NCBI RefSeq assembly: GCF_011578045.1
Contig: NZ_CP049801.1
Location: forward strand, 1,984,001-2,048,000
Direction: 5' to 3'
Origin: Acinetobacter shaoyimingii
GTDB taxonomy: Bacteria > Pseudomonadota > Gammaproteobacteria > Pseudomonadales > Moraxellaceae
DNA length: 64,000 bases
Below the pieces are notes generated by a model. That model was not told where the DNA came from. It made no database searches and saw only the letters and a list, made by a program, of their open reading frames with translations. Shown here one piece after another: positions 1 through 10,546 of the stretch (the first letter of the stretch is position 1; every line of letters begins with the position of its first letter). Position numbers and translations under genes: made by a program.

Positions 1-111
1 GATTACTACCGTCGAGATTTTCATCCTAACCAAACAGATGAGTCAGAACTTGTGGCTAAAACAAAGATCAAAATTGGATTAGAACCCAGCACCAATACCT
101 TATTCAGTTAA
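1..111 (+). CDS. C-terminal end of a CDS, possibly a metal-dependent hydrolase
   Basis: Frame 1 is open from the window edge to a TAA at 109-111 and gives 36 residues beginning DYYRRDFHPNQTDESELV. The run YYRRDFHP resembles the end of the predicted metal-dependent hydrolase family (PF10118), whose members close with a similar Tyr-Tyr/Arg-x-x-Phe-His-Pro stretch. That is a recollection from a short tail, not a firm match. A hairpin terminator follows at 150-176, which supports a real gene ending here. The start and most of the gene lie outside the window. Confidence 0.5.
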   Translation, partial: DYYRRDFHPNQTDESELVAKTKIKIGLEPSTNTLFS

Positions 112-134
112 TTCAGTTAATTCAGTTAATTCAG
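102..134. repeat. 9-bp tandem repeat across a stop codon
   Basis: The unit ATTCAGTTA occurs about 3.7 times in direct tandem, and the stop codon of the partial gene lies in its first copies. Because the unit is a multiple of three and carries an in-frame TAA, changes in copy number would not alter the protein. Confidence 0.85.
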
Positions 135-149
135 CTTCAATAAGATATA

Positions 150-176
150 CCCTAATCACTGATTAGGGCATTTTTA
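150..176 (+). terminator. Intrinsic terminator of the partial upstream gene
   Basis: CCCTAAT and ATTAGGG form a perfect stem around a 5-nt loop, followed by CATTTTTATT. The T-tract lies on the plus strand, so it ends the partial gene at 1-111. Confidence 0.8.
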
Positions 177-224
177 TTACTTCTCGCTTAATTCTTAAAT
201 AAAGTTCAATAACCAAATGAGCCT

Positions 225-1331
225 TCAAGATTGAAGATTTTTTAAATAATCTGCCATCAATCTGGTTGCCCATGACCGTGTCGATAAACCCTCATAAAAA
301 CCACAGTGACTGCCCTTCTTGGTGGTGACCACCACAATATTTGGCATTTGACGAATCACTTCTTTATAAGGTTCAAAATTCTTAATATGACAAACAGGAT
401 CATCTTCTGCATTTAAAATCATTAAAGGAATTTTTACATTTTCAAAAACATAAATGGGATTGGTGGCTTGGGTATAACTCTCATAATCTTGATAACCCGC
501 CATTTCAAAATAAGCTTGCTCGAATTCTAATAAATTTTTTGCTTGTAATACTTTAGACAATGATGCTGTTTGCTGCCACGTTTGTGTATAAGGCTTGATA
601 AATTTGGTAAACAACTTTTTGGTCATCATTTTACTGTAAAAAGGATGTACATTGCCAAAGCCTGTTTCAGTGTTATACCCCGGACATAAAGCAAATGCTG
701 CTTTTAATGGGGTATTTTCACCCTCTTCACCCAAGTATCGAACAAGAAGTCCCGTACCCGCTGATGAACCAACACCATACAAATCAGATTGTGGAAATTT
801 GTTTTGTATGTATGCAATCTGCTCTCGTAAATCATCGGTTGAGCCGAATAAATTCATCTTAGCTACAGGCATGGGCAGACCCGCATGACCACGGCGCAAA
901 CACAGGGCAATACGCCATCCTGTATAAGCATTTAAGTCTTTCACCAGTTCACGCATACTTTCAGGCGAACCCGTAATGGTGTGCATGAGTACGATGGTAG
1001 GCGTATCTGTAGGTAAATCCAAACCATACCAAGCAATTGCTGTGACACCGCCGTCTGACATTTTTAATTGGTCGACGCGATCATACTTTAAGCGAATGGT
1101 TCTTTTCTTGATTAGATCAAAATAAATCAGATGTAAATGCGGGTTACTGAGCCACGGCGTTGGGCGATATTTTTGGTTAAGTTGTGGAAGTCGACTGAGT
1201 ATCTGCTGAGAGTGACTCTGCACGTTATAATATACGGTGGGCTGTTCAGCTCCAGTGATTTGATCAAGCGTGTTTTGTAATTTATTTTGTAAATAATCCG
1301 ATATATCTTTAATGACAAGATTCATGTTCAC
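225..1331 (-). CDS. YheT-type alpha/beta-fold hydrolase (putative esterase)
   Basis: This is a predicted cytoplasmic serine hydrolase of the YheT/COG0429 group, with unknown natural substrate. An oxyanion-type HTITG segment lies near residue 117, the nucleophile elbow is GSSAG, the acid residue is probably in LNAEDDP, and the catalytic His is in GSHCGFYEG near the C-terminus. The usual family length is 320-370 residues. The furthest start is a GTG at 1331, but the ATG at 1325 lies about 10 nt after an AGG and is equally plausible, giving 366 residues. It appears to be monocistronic. It was called from motifs only, so substrate class is open. Confidence 0.85.
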   Translation of the reverse strand: MNMNLVIKDISDYLQNKLQNTLDQITGAEQPTVYYNVQSHSQQILSRLPQLNQKYRPTPWLSNPHLHLIYFDLIKKRTIRLKYDRVDQLKMSDGGVTAIAWYGLDLPTDTPTIVLMHTITGSPESMRELVKDLNAYTGWRIALCLRRGHAGLPMPVAKMNLFGSTDDLREQIAYIQNKFPQSDLYGVGSSAGTGLLVRYLGEEGENTPLKAAFALCPGYNTETGFGNVHPFYSKMMTKKLFTKFIKPYTQTWQQTASLSKVLQAKNLLEFEQAYFEMAGYQDYESYTQATNPIYVFENVKIPLMILNAEDDPVCHIKNFEPYKEVIRQMPNIVVVTTKKGSHCGFYEGLSTRSWATRLMADYLKNLQS

Positions 1332-1421
1332 TTAACCTGTAGCGATTTATATGGATGATTTTTGAAAATTTATCCAAAAAAACATCCATAATCATTCAAG
1401 TAATATGCATTAATTCTACGC

Positions 1422-1826
1422 CTATAAACCTAAAGTCGCCATACGTTGTCCCATGAGTTCAGCCAAGGCATTCAAGCCACTTCTAGGTCTAATCATCACT
1501 TCAAAATCAATGATTTTGCCTTGATCATTAAACTGAATCATATCAATCCCTTTTAATTTTTTATCACCAATGTTTGCTGAAAATTCAAGCACCACATTTT
1601 GTCCGTCATCACTATAAAACTCACGATGATATGTAAAGTTCTCAAAGATCTGAATTACATTTGTTAATATAAAAAATACAATTTGTTTACCTGGATACGG
1701 CTTATAGGCCACAGGTGAACGGAATGTCACATTGTCGTCAAGCAAGTCGTTCAATATAGACATGTCTTGCGATTTAAGCATCTCATGCCAGCGTGTGATT
1801 GATTGTTGAGTGGTTTGAATCGTCAT
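1422..1826 (-). CDS. SnoaL/NTF2-like family protein
   Basis: This 134-residue protein has the layout of the SnoaL/NTF2-like alpha+beta cone fold: an N-terminal helix (SITRWHEMLKSQD), an LDDNVTFRSPV strand, and later strands (VLEFSANIGDKKLKGIDMIQFNDQGKIIDFEVMIRP). Proteins of this fold bind small hydrophobic ligands or act as isomerases, but no catalytic residue identifies an activity here. The start ATG is preceded by AAGGAATTGAACA, a good ribosome-binding site. It lies downstream of fadH on the same strand with a 155-bp gap containing two stem-loops, so co-transcription is possible but unproven. Confidence 0.8.
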   Translation of the reverse strand: MTIQTTQQSITRWHEMLKSQDMSILNDLLDDNVTFRSPVAYKPYPGKQIVFFILTNVIQIFENFTYHREFYSDDGQNVVLEFSANIGDKKLKGIDMIQFNDQGKIIDFEVMIRPRSGLNALAELMGQRMATLGL

Positions 1827-1872
1827 TGTTCAATTCCTTTTTTTTGTTGTGATATACCATTTGGCTGTAGGC

Positions 1873-1964
1873 AATCCTCCTCATTTAAAAGGAGGATTGA
1901 GAAAATTTAAAGAAACATAAACCCTCCCTTTACAAGCAATGCTGCTTAGTTTGAATAAAGGGAG
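1873..1964. other. Two adjacent stem-loops between fadH and the NTF2-like gene
   Basis: AATCCTCCT at 1873-1881 pairs with AGGAGGATT at 1890-1898 (9 bp, 8-nt loop). CTCCCTTTA at 1924-1932 pairs with TAAAGGGAG at 1956-1964, with a nested AAGCA/TGCTT hairpin. Neither is followed by a clear T-tract on the minus strand, so they may be a processed 3' end, a stability element or an intergenic repeat, not a classical terminator. Confidence 0.65.
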
Positions 1965-1981
1965 AAAGAAGCCAACGTCTT

Positions 1982-4033
<2,052 letters not shown>

Positions 4034-4062
4034 CTATTTTTATGTTTATCTAAAATTTGCTA

Positions 4063-4078
4063 ATGCAACTTGTTGCAT
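4063..4078. promoter_or_regulatory. Probable PadR operator, site 1
   Basis: ATGCAACTTGTTGCAT is a 16-bp inverted repeat, imperfect only at the two central bases, 57 bp upstream of the fadH start. It matches site 2 at 15 of 16 positions. Two copies between fadH and padR suggest autoregulation and control of fadH by the PadR protein (inference). Confidence 0.7.
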
Positions 4079-4116
4079 AATTTCCATCTAAACACTTTAT
4101 AAGCGAGAATTGATTT

Positions 4117-4136
4117 TTATGCAACATGTTGCATAA
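4117..4136. promoter_or_regulatory. Probable PadR operator, site 2
   Basis: TTATGCAACATGTTGCATAA is a perfect 20-bp palindrome centred 45 bp before the padR start. Its core is the same as site 1 and the centres are 56 bp apart. Known PadR operators are palindromes with ATGT/ACAT-type half-sites, so the form fits. Confidence 0.75.
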
Positions 4137-4171
4137 TACAGTTGATGATTTTTTTAAGATGAAAAATAACA

Positions 4172-4711
4172 ATGTCTTTATCGTATGTGCTATTGACCAG
4201 TCTAATCGAAAAACCAAGCTCTGGTTTCGAACTAGCACGTCGTTTCGATCGCTCCATGGGTTTCTTTTGGAATGCAACGCATCAGCAAATTTATCGTGAA
4301 TTGGGCGCAATGCAAAAAAAAGGTTGGATCTCTGTTATTGAAGATGAAAATGACACAGGTAGAAAAAAAACCTATCGCGTTGAACAGTTAGGTCGTACAG
4401 AACTTGCAGACTGGATGGTTAAACAAAGCCCGCCTGCGCAACTGCGTGAAGAACTCATGGTTCGTCTACGTGCAGAAGCACAATTGGGTGGCAATACCGT
4501 ACTGCCTGAGCTAGAGCGACACTTAACATTACATCAACAAAATTTAAAAGTTTATCAAAGTATTTATGATAAAGATTTTAAACAGGGTGATGATCAAGAC
4601 CGCACACTTTACATTCATAAAATGATTTTGCAGTTAGGTATTGAATTAGAGATCGGTTGGATTGGCTGGCTTGAACGCGTTATTTCACACCTAAGAACAT
4701 TTAAAATTTAA
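4172..4711 (+). CDS. PadR-family transcriptional regulator
   Basis: This 179-residue protein has an N-terminal winged helix (about residues 1-85; YVLLTSLIEKPSSGFELARRF, then QIYRELGAMQKKGWI and the wing GRKKTYRVEQLGRTEL) and a helical C-terminal part (about 95-179) like the PadR dimerisation domain. PadR proteins are ligand-responsive repressors. It is divergent from fadH and 26 bp upstream of an alpha/beta hydrolase on its own strand, so it may control both. Ligand unknown, but fatty acyl or aromatic compounds are plausible given the neighbours. Confidence 0.9.
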   Translation: MSLSYVLLTSLIEKPSSGFELARRFDRSMGFFWNATHQQIYRELGAMQKKGWISVIEDENDTGRKKTYRVEQLGRTELADWMVKQSPPAQLREELMVRLRAEAQLGGNTVLPELERHLTLHQQNLKVYQSIYDKDFKQGDDQDRTLYIHKMILQLGIELEIGWIGWLERVISHLRTFKI

Positions 4712-4737
4712 TTATGATCGATGGATAAAATTTAAAT

Positions 4738-5649
4738 ATGCCACATTATCACATGCCAGATGGTGAACAACTTTACGTTCGTGAAATAGGACAAGGTGAG
4801 CCTGTACTGGTGCTATCTGGTCTGGGAATGCAAAGCTGGCAATGGTTGCCTTTTCTTTTACCTTACGTCCAGAAGTTTAAATTTATTATTCCAGATTGGC
4901 GTGGTTTTGGTGGCTCTAAACATTGCAAAATTCCAGCAAATTTAGATGCGATTGAAAGCCATTGGTTAGACATTGAAGCACTGCTCAAATTGTTAAATCT
5001 TGAACGTACCATTGTGATTGCATATTCTATGGGTGCAACCACTGCTATGCACGGTATGCAATATGGTCAGTTTAAAGACCAAATTAAAAGCTATTTACAT
5101 ATTGATCAAACGCCTAAAATAACTGCTGATGATGTTTGGCCTTATGGACTATTAGGCAAAAAGCATCCTCAACTTAAACAACTACTCGAAGAATTATCAG
5201 GTGTTCTGCATCAACATGAAGATGTCAAAAATATCTCTGACTTAAGCCAAGTCGATCAACAGCACTTAACACAACTATGGATTTCATTTATCGAATTACA
5301 AGCATCCGATAAAATCACACCTAAAGTTTTTAAGCTGGCGTTTCATTTTCCTAAATTACAAAAACATATTTTGCCGATTCAGCGCTTAGATTATTTGACT
5401 TGGTATATTGATAGTTATTTCAATCATAACGAAGATTATCGTGAAGCAGTGACTTCATTGAAACAGCCTGCAACCTTCTTCATTGGTGAGCAATCGACAT
5501 TGTATCCATCTCAGGGGCAGCTATTTATCGCCAACTCTCTTGAAAATAGCCAACACGTATTGTTTCATAAATCTGGGCATACACCACTGATTACAGAGCC
5601 AGTTAAATTCAGCCAAGAAATTGGAAGATTTTTAAAAAATAGCGTATAA
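4738..5649 (+). CDS. Alpha/beta-fold hydrolase downstream of padR
   Basis: This 303-residue protein is a predicted serine hydrolase of unknown substrate. It has a GLGMQSWQW oxyanion region, the PDWRGFGGSKH strand-turn, a nucleophile elbow AYSMGA near residue 97 and a catalytic-type His in KSGHTPLITEP near the C-terminus. It begins 26 bp after padR, so the two are probably one transcript. No signal peptide is seen, so it is likely cytoplasmic. Nothing in the sequence separates esterase, lactonase or haloperoxidase-like activity. Confidence 0.85.
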   Translation: MPHYHMPDGEQLYVREIGQGEPVLVLSGLGMQSWQWLPFLLPYVQKFKFIIPDWRGFGGSKHCKIPANLDAIESHWLDIEALLKLLNLERTIVIAYSMGATTAMHGMQYGQFKDQIKSYLHIDQTPKITADDVWPYGLLGKKHPQLKQLLEELSGVLHQHEDVKNISDLSQVDQQHLTQLWISFIELQASDKITPKVFKLAFHFPKLQKHILPIQRLDYLTWYIDSYFNHNEDYREAVTSLKQPATFFIGEQSTLYPSQGQLFIANSLENSQHVLFHKSGHTPLITEPVKFSQEIGRFLKNSV

Positions 5650-5686
5650 AGCATACATAAAAATAATGATTTATAGAGATAACAAA

Positions 5687-6025
5687 ATGAAGCAAATCGT
5701 TTTAATGGCTATTTTACTTTCAACATCGAGTTTCAGCTTAGCAAAAATGCAGACCTATACCATCGTTAATGGTGGTGGTATTGATGATACTGCTCTGACA
5801 TTAAAAGATGCCAAAAATAAAGAAATACATGCCTATTGCATGGATCAGTGTGGAAATTGGTTCAAATCTTCTTCAGAACATGAAGGTGTCACTTTAAACA
5901 CCAAATATAAAGGTAAAAAAGTGCTCGCCGAATTTTCCTATGAAAATAATAATGACAGAATTGCCGGCCCCAGTGCTGACGAAAAATTATATTTTATTAA
6001 AAAGATTAAACTCTTAAATAAATAA
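5687..6025 (+). CDS. Small secreted protein of unknown function
   Basis: From the ATG at 5687 the product is 112 residues with a clear Sec signal peptide (MKQIVLMAILLSTSSFSLA, cleavage probably before KMQTY). An upstream ATG at 5666 would add seven residues ahead of the signal and is less likely. GAGAT lies before the chosen start. The mature part is polar and beta-rich with two cysteines in AYCMDQCGNW, which could form a disulfide in the periplasm. I do not recognise the family. It is the last gene before a strong terminator at 6052-6083. Confidence 0.75.
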   Translation: MKQIVLMAILLSTSSFSLAKMQTYTIVNGGGIDDTALTLKDAKNKEIHAYCMDQCGNWFKSSSEHEGVTLNTKYKGKKVLAEFSYENNNDRIAGPSADEKLYFIKKIKLLNK

Positions 6026-6051
6026 TCCATATAATGTCGTTAAATAAATAT

Positions 6052-6083
6052 AAAAGCTCAAGACTGAATACTTGAGCTTTTTT
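6052..6083. terminator. Bidirectional terminator between convergent genes
   Basis: AAAAGCTCAAG and CTTGAGCTTTT form an 11-bp stem with an 8-nt loop, ending in a T-run on the plus strand and flanked by A's that serve the minus strand. It separates the small secreted protein gene from the convergent CoA-transferase gene. Confidence 0.9.
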
Positions 6084-6120
6084 AATTAGTCTCTCACCAA
6101 TGTTTTGACCTGATTAAAAT

Positions 6121-7350
6121 CTAAGCCACTTCACCATCAATAATGCCTTGGGCTTTGAGTTGAAGTAGTTCTTCTTTGCTTTTAAATCGCGACAGAATGC
6201 TTTGTGTATGCTCGCCCAATTGTGGTGGTGCACGATGATACTCCACAGGTGTTTCTGATAATTTCATTGGAGATGCAATCACTTTAAAATCAGGATTCAA
6301 CTCATGTGGAATATTGACCACCATGTTGCGATGCTGGATTTGTGGTTCATCCAAAGCATCAGCCACTGAATTAATCACCCCTACAGGGACTTTGACCGCA
6401 TGAATCGCATCGACCCAGTCCTTGGCATTTTTCGTTAAAAAATACGTCGACAACAACGGAATCAATTCATCCCGATGTTTAACTCGGTCTTGATTACGTA
6501 AATATCTCGTATCTTCTAATAATTCAGGTCGACCAATGGCAATGCACAAATCCTTAAACTGTTTATCATTACCACAAGCGATAATAAATTCTTTATCTTT
6601 GGCTTTAAACGTTTGATACGGCACAATATTCGGATGATTATTTCCCATACGCTTTGGTGCAACACCTGAAGTCAAATAGTTCATCCCTTGGTTGGCCAAT
6701 GCTGCCACTTGCACATCAAGCAATGACATATCAATATATTGACCACGCCCCGTATGTTGTCGTGCCAATAAAGCGGCTTGAATGGCAATGGTCGAATACA
6801 ATCCCGTTTGAATATCGACCACTGCTACTCCAACTTTCTGCGCACCACCACCGGGTAAGTCATCCTTTTCGCCGGTAATGCTCATCAAGCCTGACATACC
6901 TTGGATAATAAAATCATAACCGGGTTCTTCTGCACGCGGACCATCTTGTCCAAAGCCTGTGATCGAACAATAGACCAAATCAGGATTGAGTGCACTTAAA
7001 CTGGCATAATCCAAACCGTATTTTGCCAAAGAACCTGCTTTATAATTTTCAATCACGACATCTGAAGTTAGAGCAATCTCACGAATCAAAGCTTGACCTT
7101 GTTCTGATGAAATATCCACGGCAACTGAATATTTATTGCGGTTGGCACATTGATAATAACCAGACTCACGGGTTGCTTGACCATCCTGATCTGGCATCCA
7201 CGGCGGCCCCCATGAACGGGTATCATCACCGACATGCGGGCGCTCAATTTTGATGACTTCAGCACCCAGATCAGCCAAGATTTGACCACACCAGGGACCT
7301 GCCAATACTCGACTCAAATCTAATACACGAATTCCTTGTAAGGCACCCAT
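6121..7350 (-). CDS. gcdG: Class III (CaiB/BaiF) CoA-transferase, probably glutarate-specific
   Basis: This 409-residue protein is a full-length family III CoA-transferase. It has the N-terminal GIRVLDLSRVLAGPWCGQILADLGAEVIKIE signature region, ENYKAGSLAKYGL, and Asp179 in VAVVDIQTGLY at the position of the catalytic aspartate that carries the acyl-CoA intermediates. The locus also has glutaryl-CoA dehydrogenase and a LysR regulator, as in the Pseudomonas gcdR-gcdHG system, so the likely reaction is succinyl-CoA plus glutarate to glutaryl-CoA. The substrate is inferred from context; the family also includes carnitine, formate and other transferases. Confidence 0.8.
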   Translation of the reverse strand: MGALQGIRVLDLSRVLAGPWCGQILADLGAEVIKIERPHVGDDTRSWGPPWMPDQDGQATRESGYYQCANRNKYSVAVDISSEQGQALIREIALTSDVVIENYKAGSLAKYGLDYASLSALNPDLVYCSITGFGQDGPRAEEPGYDFIIQGMSGLMSITGEKDDLPGGGAQKVGVAVVDIQTGLYSTIAIQAALLARQHTGRGQYIDMSLLDVQVAALANQGMNYLTSGVAPKRMGNNHPNIVPYQTFKAKDKEFIIACGNDKQFKDLCIAIGRPELLEDTRYLRNQDRVKHRDELIPLLSTYFLTKNAKDWVDAIHAVKVPVGVINSVADALDEPQIQHRNMVVNIPHELNPDFKVIASPMKLSETPVEYHRAPPQLGEHTQSILSRFKSKEELLQLKAQGIIDGEVA

Positions 7351-7404
7351 TTTTGACTCCTGATGCCAAGTGTATAAACACTTGGCGATTATTGTATTGA
7401 TGCT

Positions 7405-8829
7405 TTATTTGACTGTTACTGTTTTTTCTACATTTGGTTGTATGCTTGAAGATTGGTCATCCGTATCCTGATCAACTGAGCTTATTAAAGACGATTGCTG
7501 TGGATCATACTGCCGTTCACGAATAAACAAGCCTGGAATAACCCCTGCAATGAAATAAGCTCCACCCATCACAATAAATGCCATAGTAAATGAGCCACCT
7601 GCTGCAATAATACCAATGGTCGCTGGTGCAACAGCTGCGCCTAGACGCCCCATATTGTATGCACCACCAATTGCTGTACCACGCACATCGGTAGAGAAAG
7701 TTTCAGCCATATAGGTCGCATTGACACCATATGGAATGCCATATAAAAAGCCGAAGGTAATGAGCAAATAAGCAATATTATCTGGTGTGTTAAAGAAAAT
7801 AATTACAGGAAGGAATGCAGCCGTACTGACCGTACCAAACACGAAAGTAACACGACGACCTAATTTATCAGCTGCATAGCCTGCAATAATTTTGCCTAAT
7901 ATCATTGCCGTATATGCACCCACCATATAACCTGTGAGGGCTTTAAAATTCATATTGAGTTCGGTTTCTAAATAGGTCGGCATCCAGTTATTTACGCCAT
8001 AATAACCAAACTGTAGAAAAGCAGCGGTTGTCATCCACAATAAAAACATTTTACGATGTTGTTGATGACTAAAAATACGCTTATAAATACTTTCCGATGG
8101 TGCTTTTGTTGTCGCACTTATTTGAACTTGAGGCTGAATAATATTTTGTTCTTTACGTTTCAATTGTTCAATTTTCGCTTCTTGCCAAGATGCAGGTTCT
8201 GGAATAAAACGCATGAAGATTAAAGCAAAAGCTGCTGGAATAATGGTGACATAAAACAACATGCGCCACCCATGATCTGGAATAATCGCACCAGCCAAGA
8301 GTGTTGCTACGATATAACCAACTGTTTGCCCAGTCTGTAATGTTCCCAAAACAGTAGTACGATATTTAGTTGGTACATATTCAGCCATGAGCGTATTACA
8401 TGCCATGTAAAGTGAACCCAAACCAAATGCACCGATAAAACGCAGAATCATGAATTGTTCATAGGTTTGAGTAAAACCTAAAATACAGGTCATGATCGAG
8501 AAGAACACCACTGACCAAGCAATTGTTCTAACTCGACCAAATTTATCACATGCCCATCCGCCAGTAATACCACCCAATGCCATTCCTGCGAGTGAGCTAC
8601 TTCCCAGCATTCCAGCTTGAAATGAAGACAAGCCAAATTCAGCTTTGAGACTCGTCAAGCTAAAAGACAGCAGCATAATATCCACGCCATCAATCACCAA
8701 TGAAACAAATGCAAAGATGAATGCCAGTTTCCAAGTATTTGCGCCTATGCGATGTGCTGTCCCAAGATTTGATGGTAATTTCGTGCTGAGCGTTCCTGCT
8801 CCAGCGTGATTTTGATTATTCATATCCAT
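7405..8829 (-). CDS. MFS transporter, aromatic/organic acid:H+ symporter type
   Basis: This 474-residue inner-membrane carrier has twelve predicted membrane segments. The MFS loop motif occurs twice (GWACDKFGRVRT after TM2 and GYAADKLGRRVT after TM8), and there is a long cytoplasmic loop rich in Lys/Gln between halves near residue 215-250. DGVDIMLLSF in TM1 is typical of the AAHS subfamily (4-hydroxybenzoate, benzoate and similar acids). It sits 55 bp from the CoA-transferase and downstream of gcdH on the same strand, so glutarate or a related dicarboxylate is the likely cargo (inference). Starts at 8829 or 8823 are both possible; the latter is better spaced from GAGG. Confidence 0.85.
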   Translation of the reverse strand: MDMNNQNHAGAGTLSTKLPSNLGTAHRIGANTWKLAFIFAFVSLVIDGVDIMLLSFSLTSLKAEFGLSSFQAGMLGSSSLAGMALGGITGGWACDKFGRVRTIAWSVVFFSIMTCILGFTQTYEQFMILRFIGAFGLGSLYMACNTLMAEYVPTKYRTTVLGTLQTGQTVGYIVATLLAGAIIPDHGWRMLFYVTIIPAAFALIFMRFIPEPASWQEAKIEQLKRKEQNIIQPQVQISATTKAPSESIYKRIFSHQQHRKMFLLWMTTAAFLQFGYYGVNNWMPTYLETELNMNFKALTGYMVGAYTAMILGKIIAGYAADKLGRRVTFVFGTVSTAAFLPVIIFFNTPDNIAYLLITFGFLYGIPYGVNATYMAETFSTDVRGTAIGGAYNMGRLGAAVAPATIGIIAAGGSFTMAFIVMGGAYFIAGVIPGLFIRERQYDPQQSSLISSVDQDTDDQSSSIQPNVEKTVTVK

Positions 8830-9024
8830 TTACCTCATTTTCCCAAATGAGTCATCGACATTCCTATGTCTTTACATCAGATTGCGAGCGCTTTGATCGT
8901 TTGTTTTAATCCGATTATTGAGCATGCAATTCATCTCATGTACGGGTGTTAGAAATGTTCACGATGAATCCCTTAACATTAAAAACAGTTTGAACTTCGT
9001 CTTTTTTAGGACAAAGAAACCCTA

Positions 9025-9053
9025 AGGATGTTCTTCTTTTGAAAGAACATCCT
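9025..9053 (-). terminator. Stem-loop between gcdH and the MFS gene
   Basis: AGGATGTTCTT at 9025-9035 pairs perfectly with AAGAACATCCT at 9043-9053 around a 7-nt loop. On the minus strand the following bases are only partly T-rich, so it may be an attenuating or stabilising hairpin after gcdH. The rest of the 245-bp gap shows no gene. Confidence 0.6.
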
Positions 9054-9074
9054 ATTGTTTAAATTGAATTAATT

Positions 9075-10292
9075 TTAAAAAGCTGGAATGCCAGTTTGTG
9101 CACGACCAAGGATCAAGGCATGTACATCATGCGTACCTTCGTAAGTATTGACGACTTCAAGATTGACCAAATGACGCGCAACACCGAATTCATCTGAAAT
9201 CCCGTTCCCGCCCATCATGTCACGCGCCACACGTGCGATATCAAGTGCTTTACCACAGTTATTACGTTTAATCAGGGATGTACCTTCGACTGAAGCAATT
9301 CCTTCATCTTTCATACGACCAAAACGTAAAGCAGCTTGTAAACCTAAAGTAATTTCAGTTTGCATATCGGCCAATTTCTTTTGCACCAATTGATTGGCTG
9401 CTAAAGGACGACCAAATTGCTTACGATCCATGGTGTATTGATGCGCTGTATGCCAACAGAATTCTGCCGCACCCATTGCACCCCAAGCGATACCATAACG
9501 AGCACTGTTTAAGCAGGTAAATGGACCACGCAAACCACGAATCTCTGGAAATGCATTTTCTTCAGGAACAAAAACATTATCCATCACGATTTCACCCGTG
9601 ATTGAAGCACGTAAACCCACTTTACCGTGAATTGCTGGAGCAGACAGTCCTTCCCAGCCTTTTTCTAAGATAAAACCACGAATGTCGCCGACATTGCCTT
9701 CAGGCGATACTTCTTTCGCCCAAACCACAAAGACATCTGCAATTGGACTGTTGGTAATCCACATTTTTGCACCAGTGAGACGGTAGCCACCATCAACTTT
9801 TTTGGCACGTGTAATCATACTGCCTGGATCCGAACCATGATCAGGCTCAGTTAAACCGAAACAGCCAATGTATTCACCTGTTGCAAGTTTCGGTAAATAT
9901 GTTTGCTTTTGTTCTTCTGAACCAAATTCATTGATGGGTACCATGACCAATGAACTTTGCACACTGGCCATTGAACGGTAACCTGAATCGACATATTCAA
10001 TTTCACGTGCTACGAGACCATAACTGACATAGTTCAGTCCTGCACCGCCGTATTGCTCAGGAATGGTTGGTCCTAAAAGACCCAACTCACCCATTTCACG
10101 AAAAATGGTTGGATCGGTTTTTTCATGGCGAAATTGCTCAAGAACTCTCGATGCCAATTTATCTTGGCAGTATGCTTTAGCCGCATCACGAATCATTCGC
10201 TCTTCTGCGCTAAGTTGCTGTTCAATCAAAAAAGGATCTTGCCAATTAAATTGAACACGTGCTTTTTTTGCGGTATTGACCATTTGATTCAT
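9075..10292 (-). CDS. gcdH: Glutaryl-CoA dehydrogenase
   Basis: This acyl-CoA dehydrogenase family flavoprotein converts glutaryl-CoA to crotonyl-CoA with loss of CO2, a step in lysine and glutarate breakdown. Recognisable segments are [26 protein letters not shown], the FAD-binding [14 protein letters not shown] and the end motif [18 protein letters not shown], whose Glu (residue 385 from the chosen start) is the catalytic base as in human GCDH. The frame is open to 10358, but an AGAGGAAGCG ribosome-binding site precedes the ATG at 10292, giving 405 residues, close to the family norm. It is divergent from a LysR regulator. Confidence 0.93.
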   Translation of the reverse strand: MNQMVNTAKKARVQFNWQDPFLIEQQLSAEERMIRDAAKAYCQDKLASRVLEQFRHEKTDPTIFREMGELGLLGPTIPEQYGGAGLNYVSYGLVAREIEYVDSGYRSMASVQSSLVMVPINEFGSEEQKQTYLPKLATGEYIGCFGLTEPDHGSDPGSMITRAKKVDGGYRLTGAKMWITNSPIADVFVVWAKEVSPEGNVGDIRGFILEKGWEGLSAPAIHGKVGLRASITGEIVMDNVFVPEENAFPEIRGLRGPFTCLNSARYGIAWGAMGAAEFCWHTAHQYTMDRKQFGRPLAANQLVQKKLADMQTEITLGLQAALRFGRMKDEGIASVEGTSLIKRNNCGKALDIARVARDMMGGNGISDEFGVARHLVNLEVVNTYEGTHDVHALILGRAQTGIPAF

Positions 10293-10546
10293 CGCTTCCT
10301 CTGCTTGAATATACATTTTCTTTGTTTTACTCGATCCTATGCATGAATCGTCGTACACGCAAACGATATATTTTCATGCAGATATGCATTTTACACATAT
10401 CTCAACCTATAAATGCGCAATCAAATGCTTTAATCTGGGTTGAATCTATCGAGTGTCGCGATATATTACGACCAAAGTTGTATCGCTTAGCTTCCTAAGC
10501 TCTATTTATGTCATTTTTAAATAACTGATTGGATAAAGGATAATCC

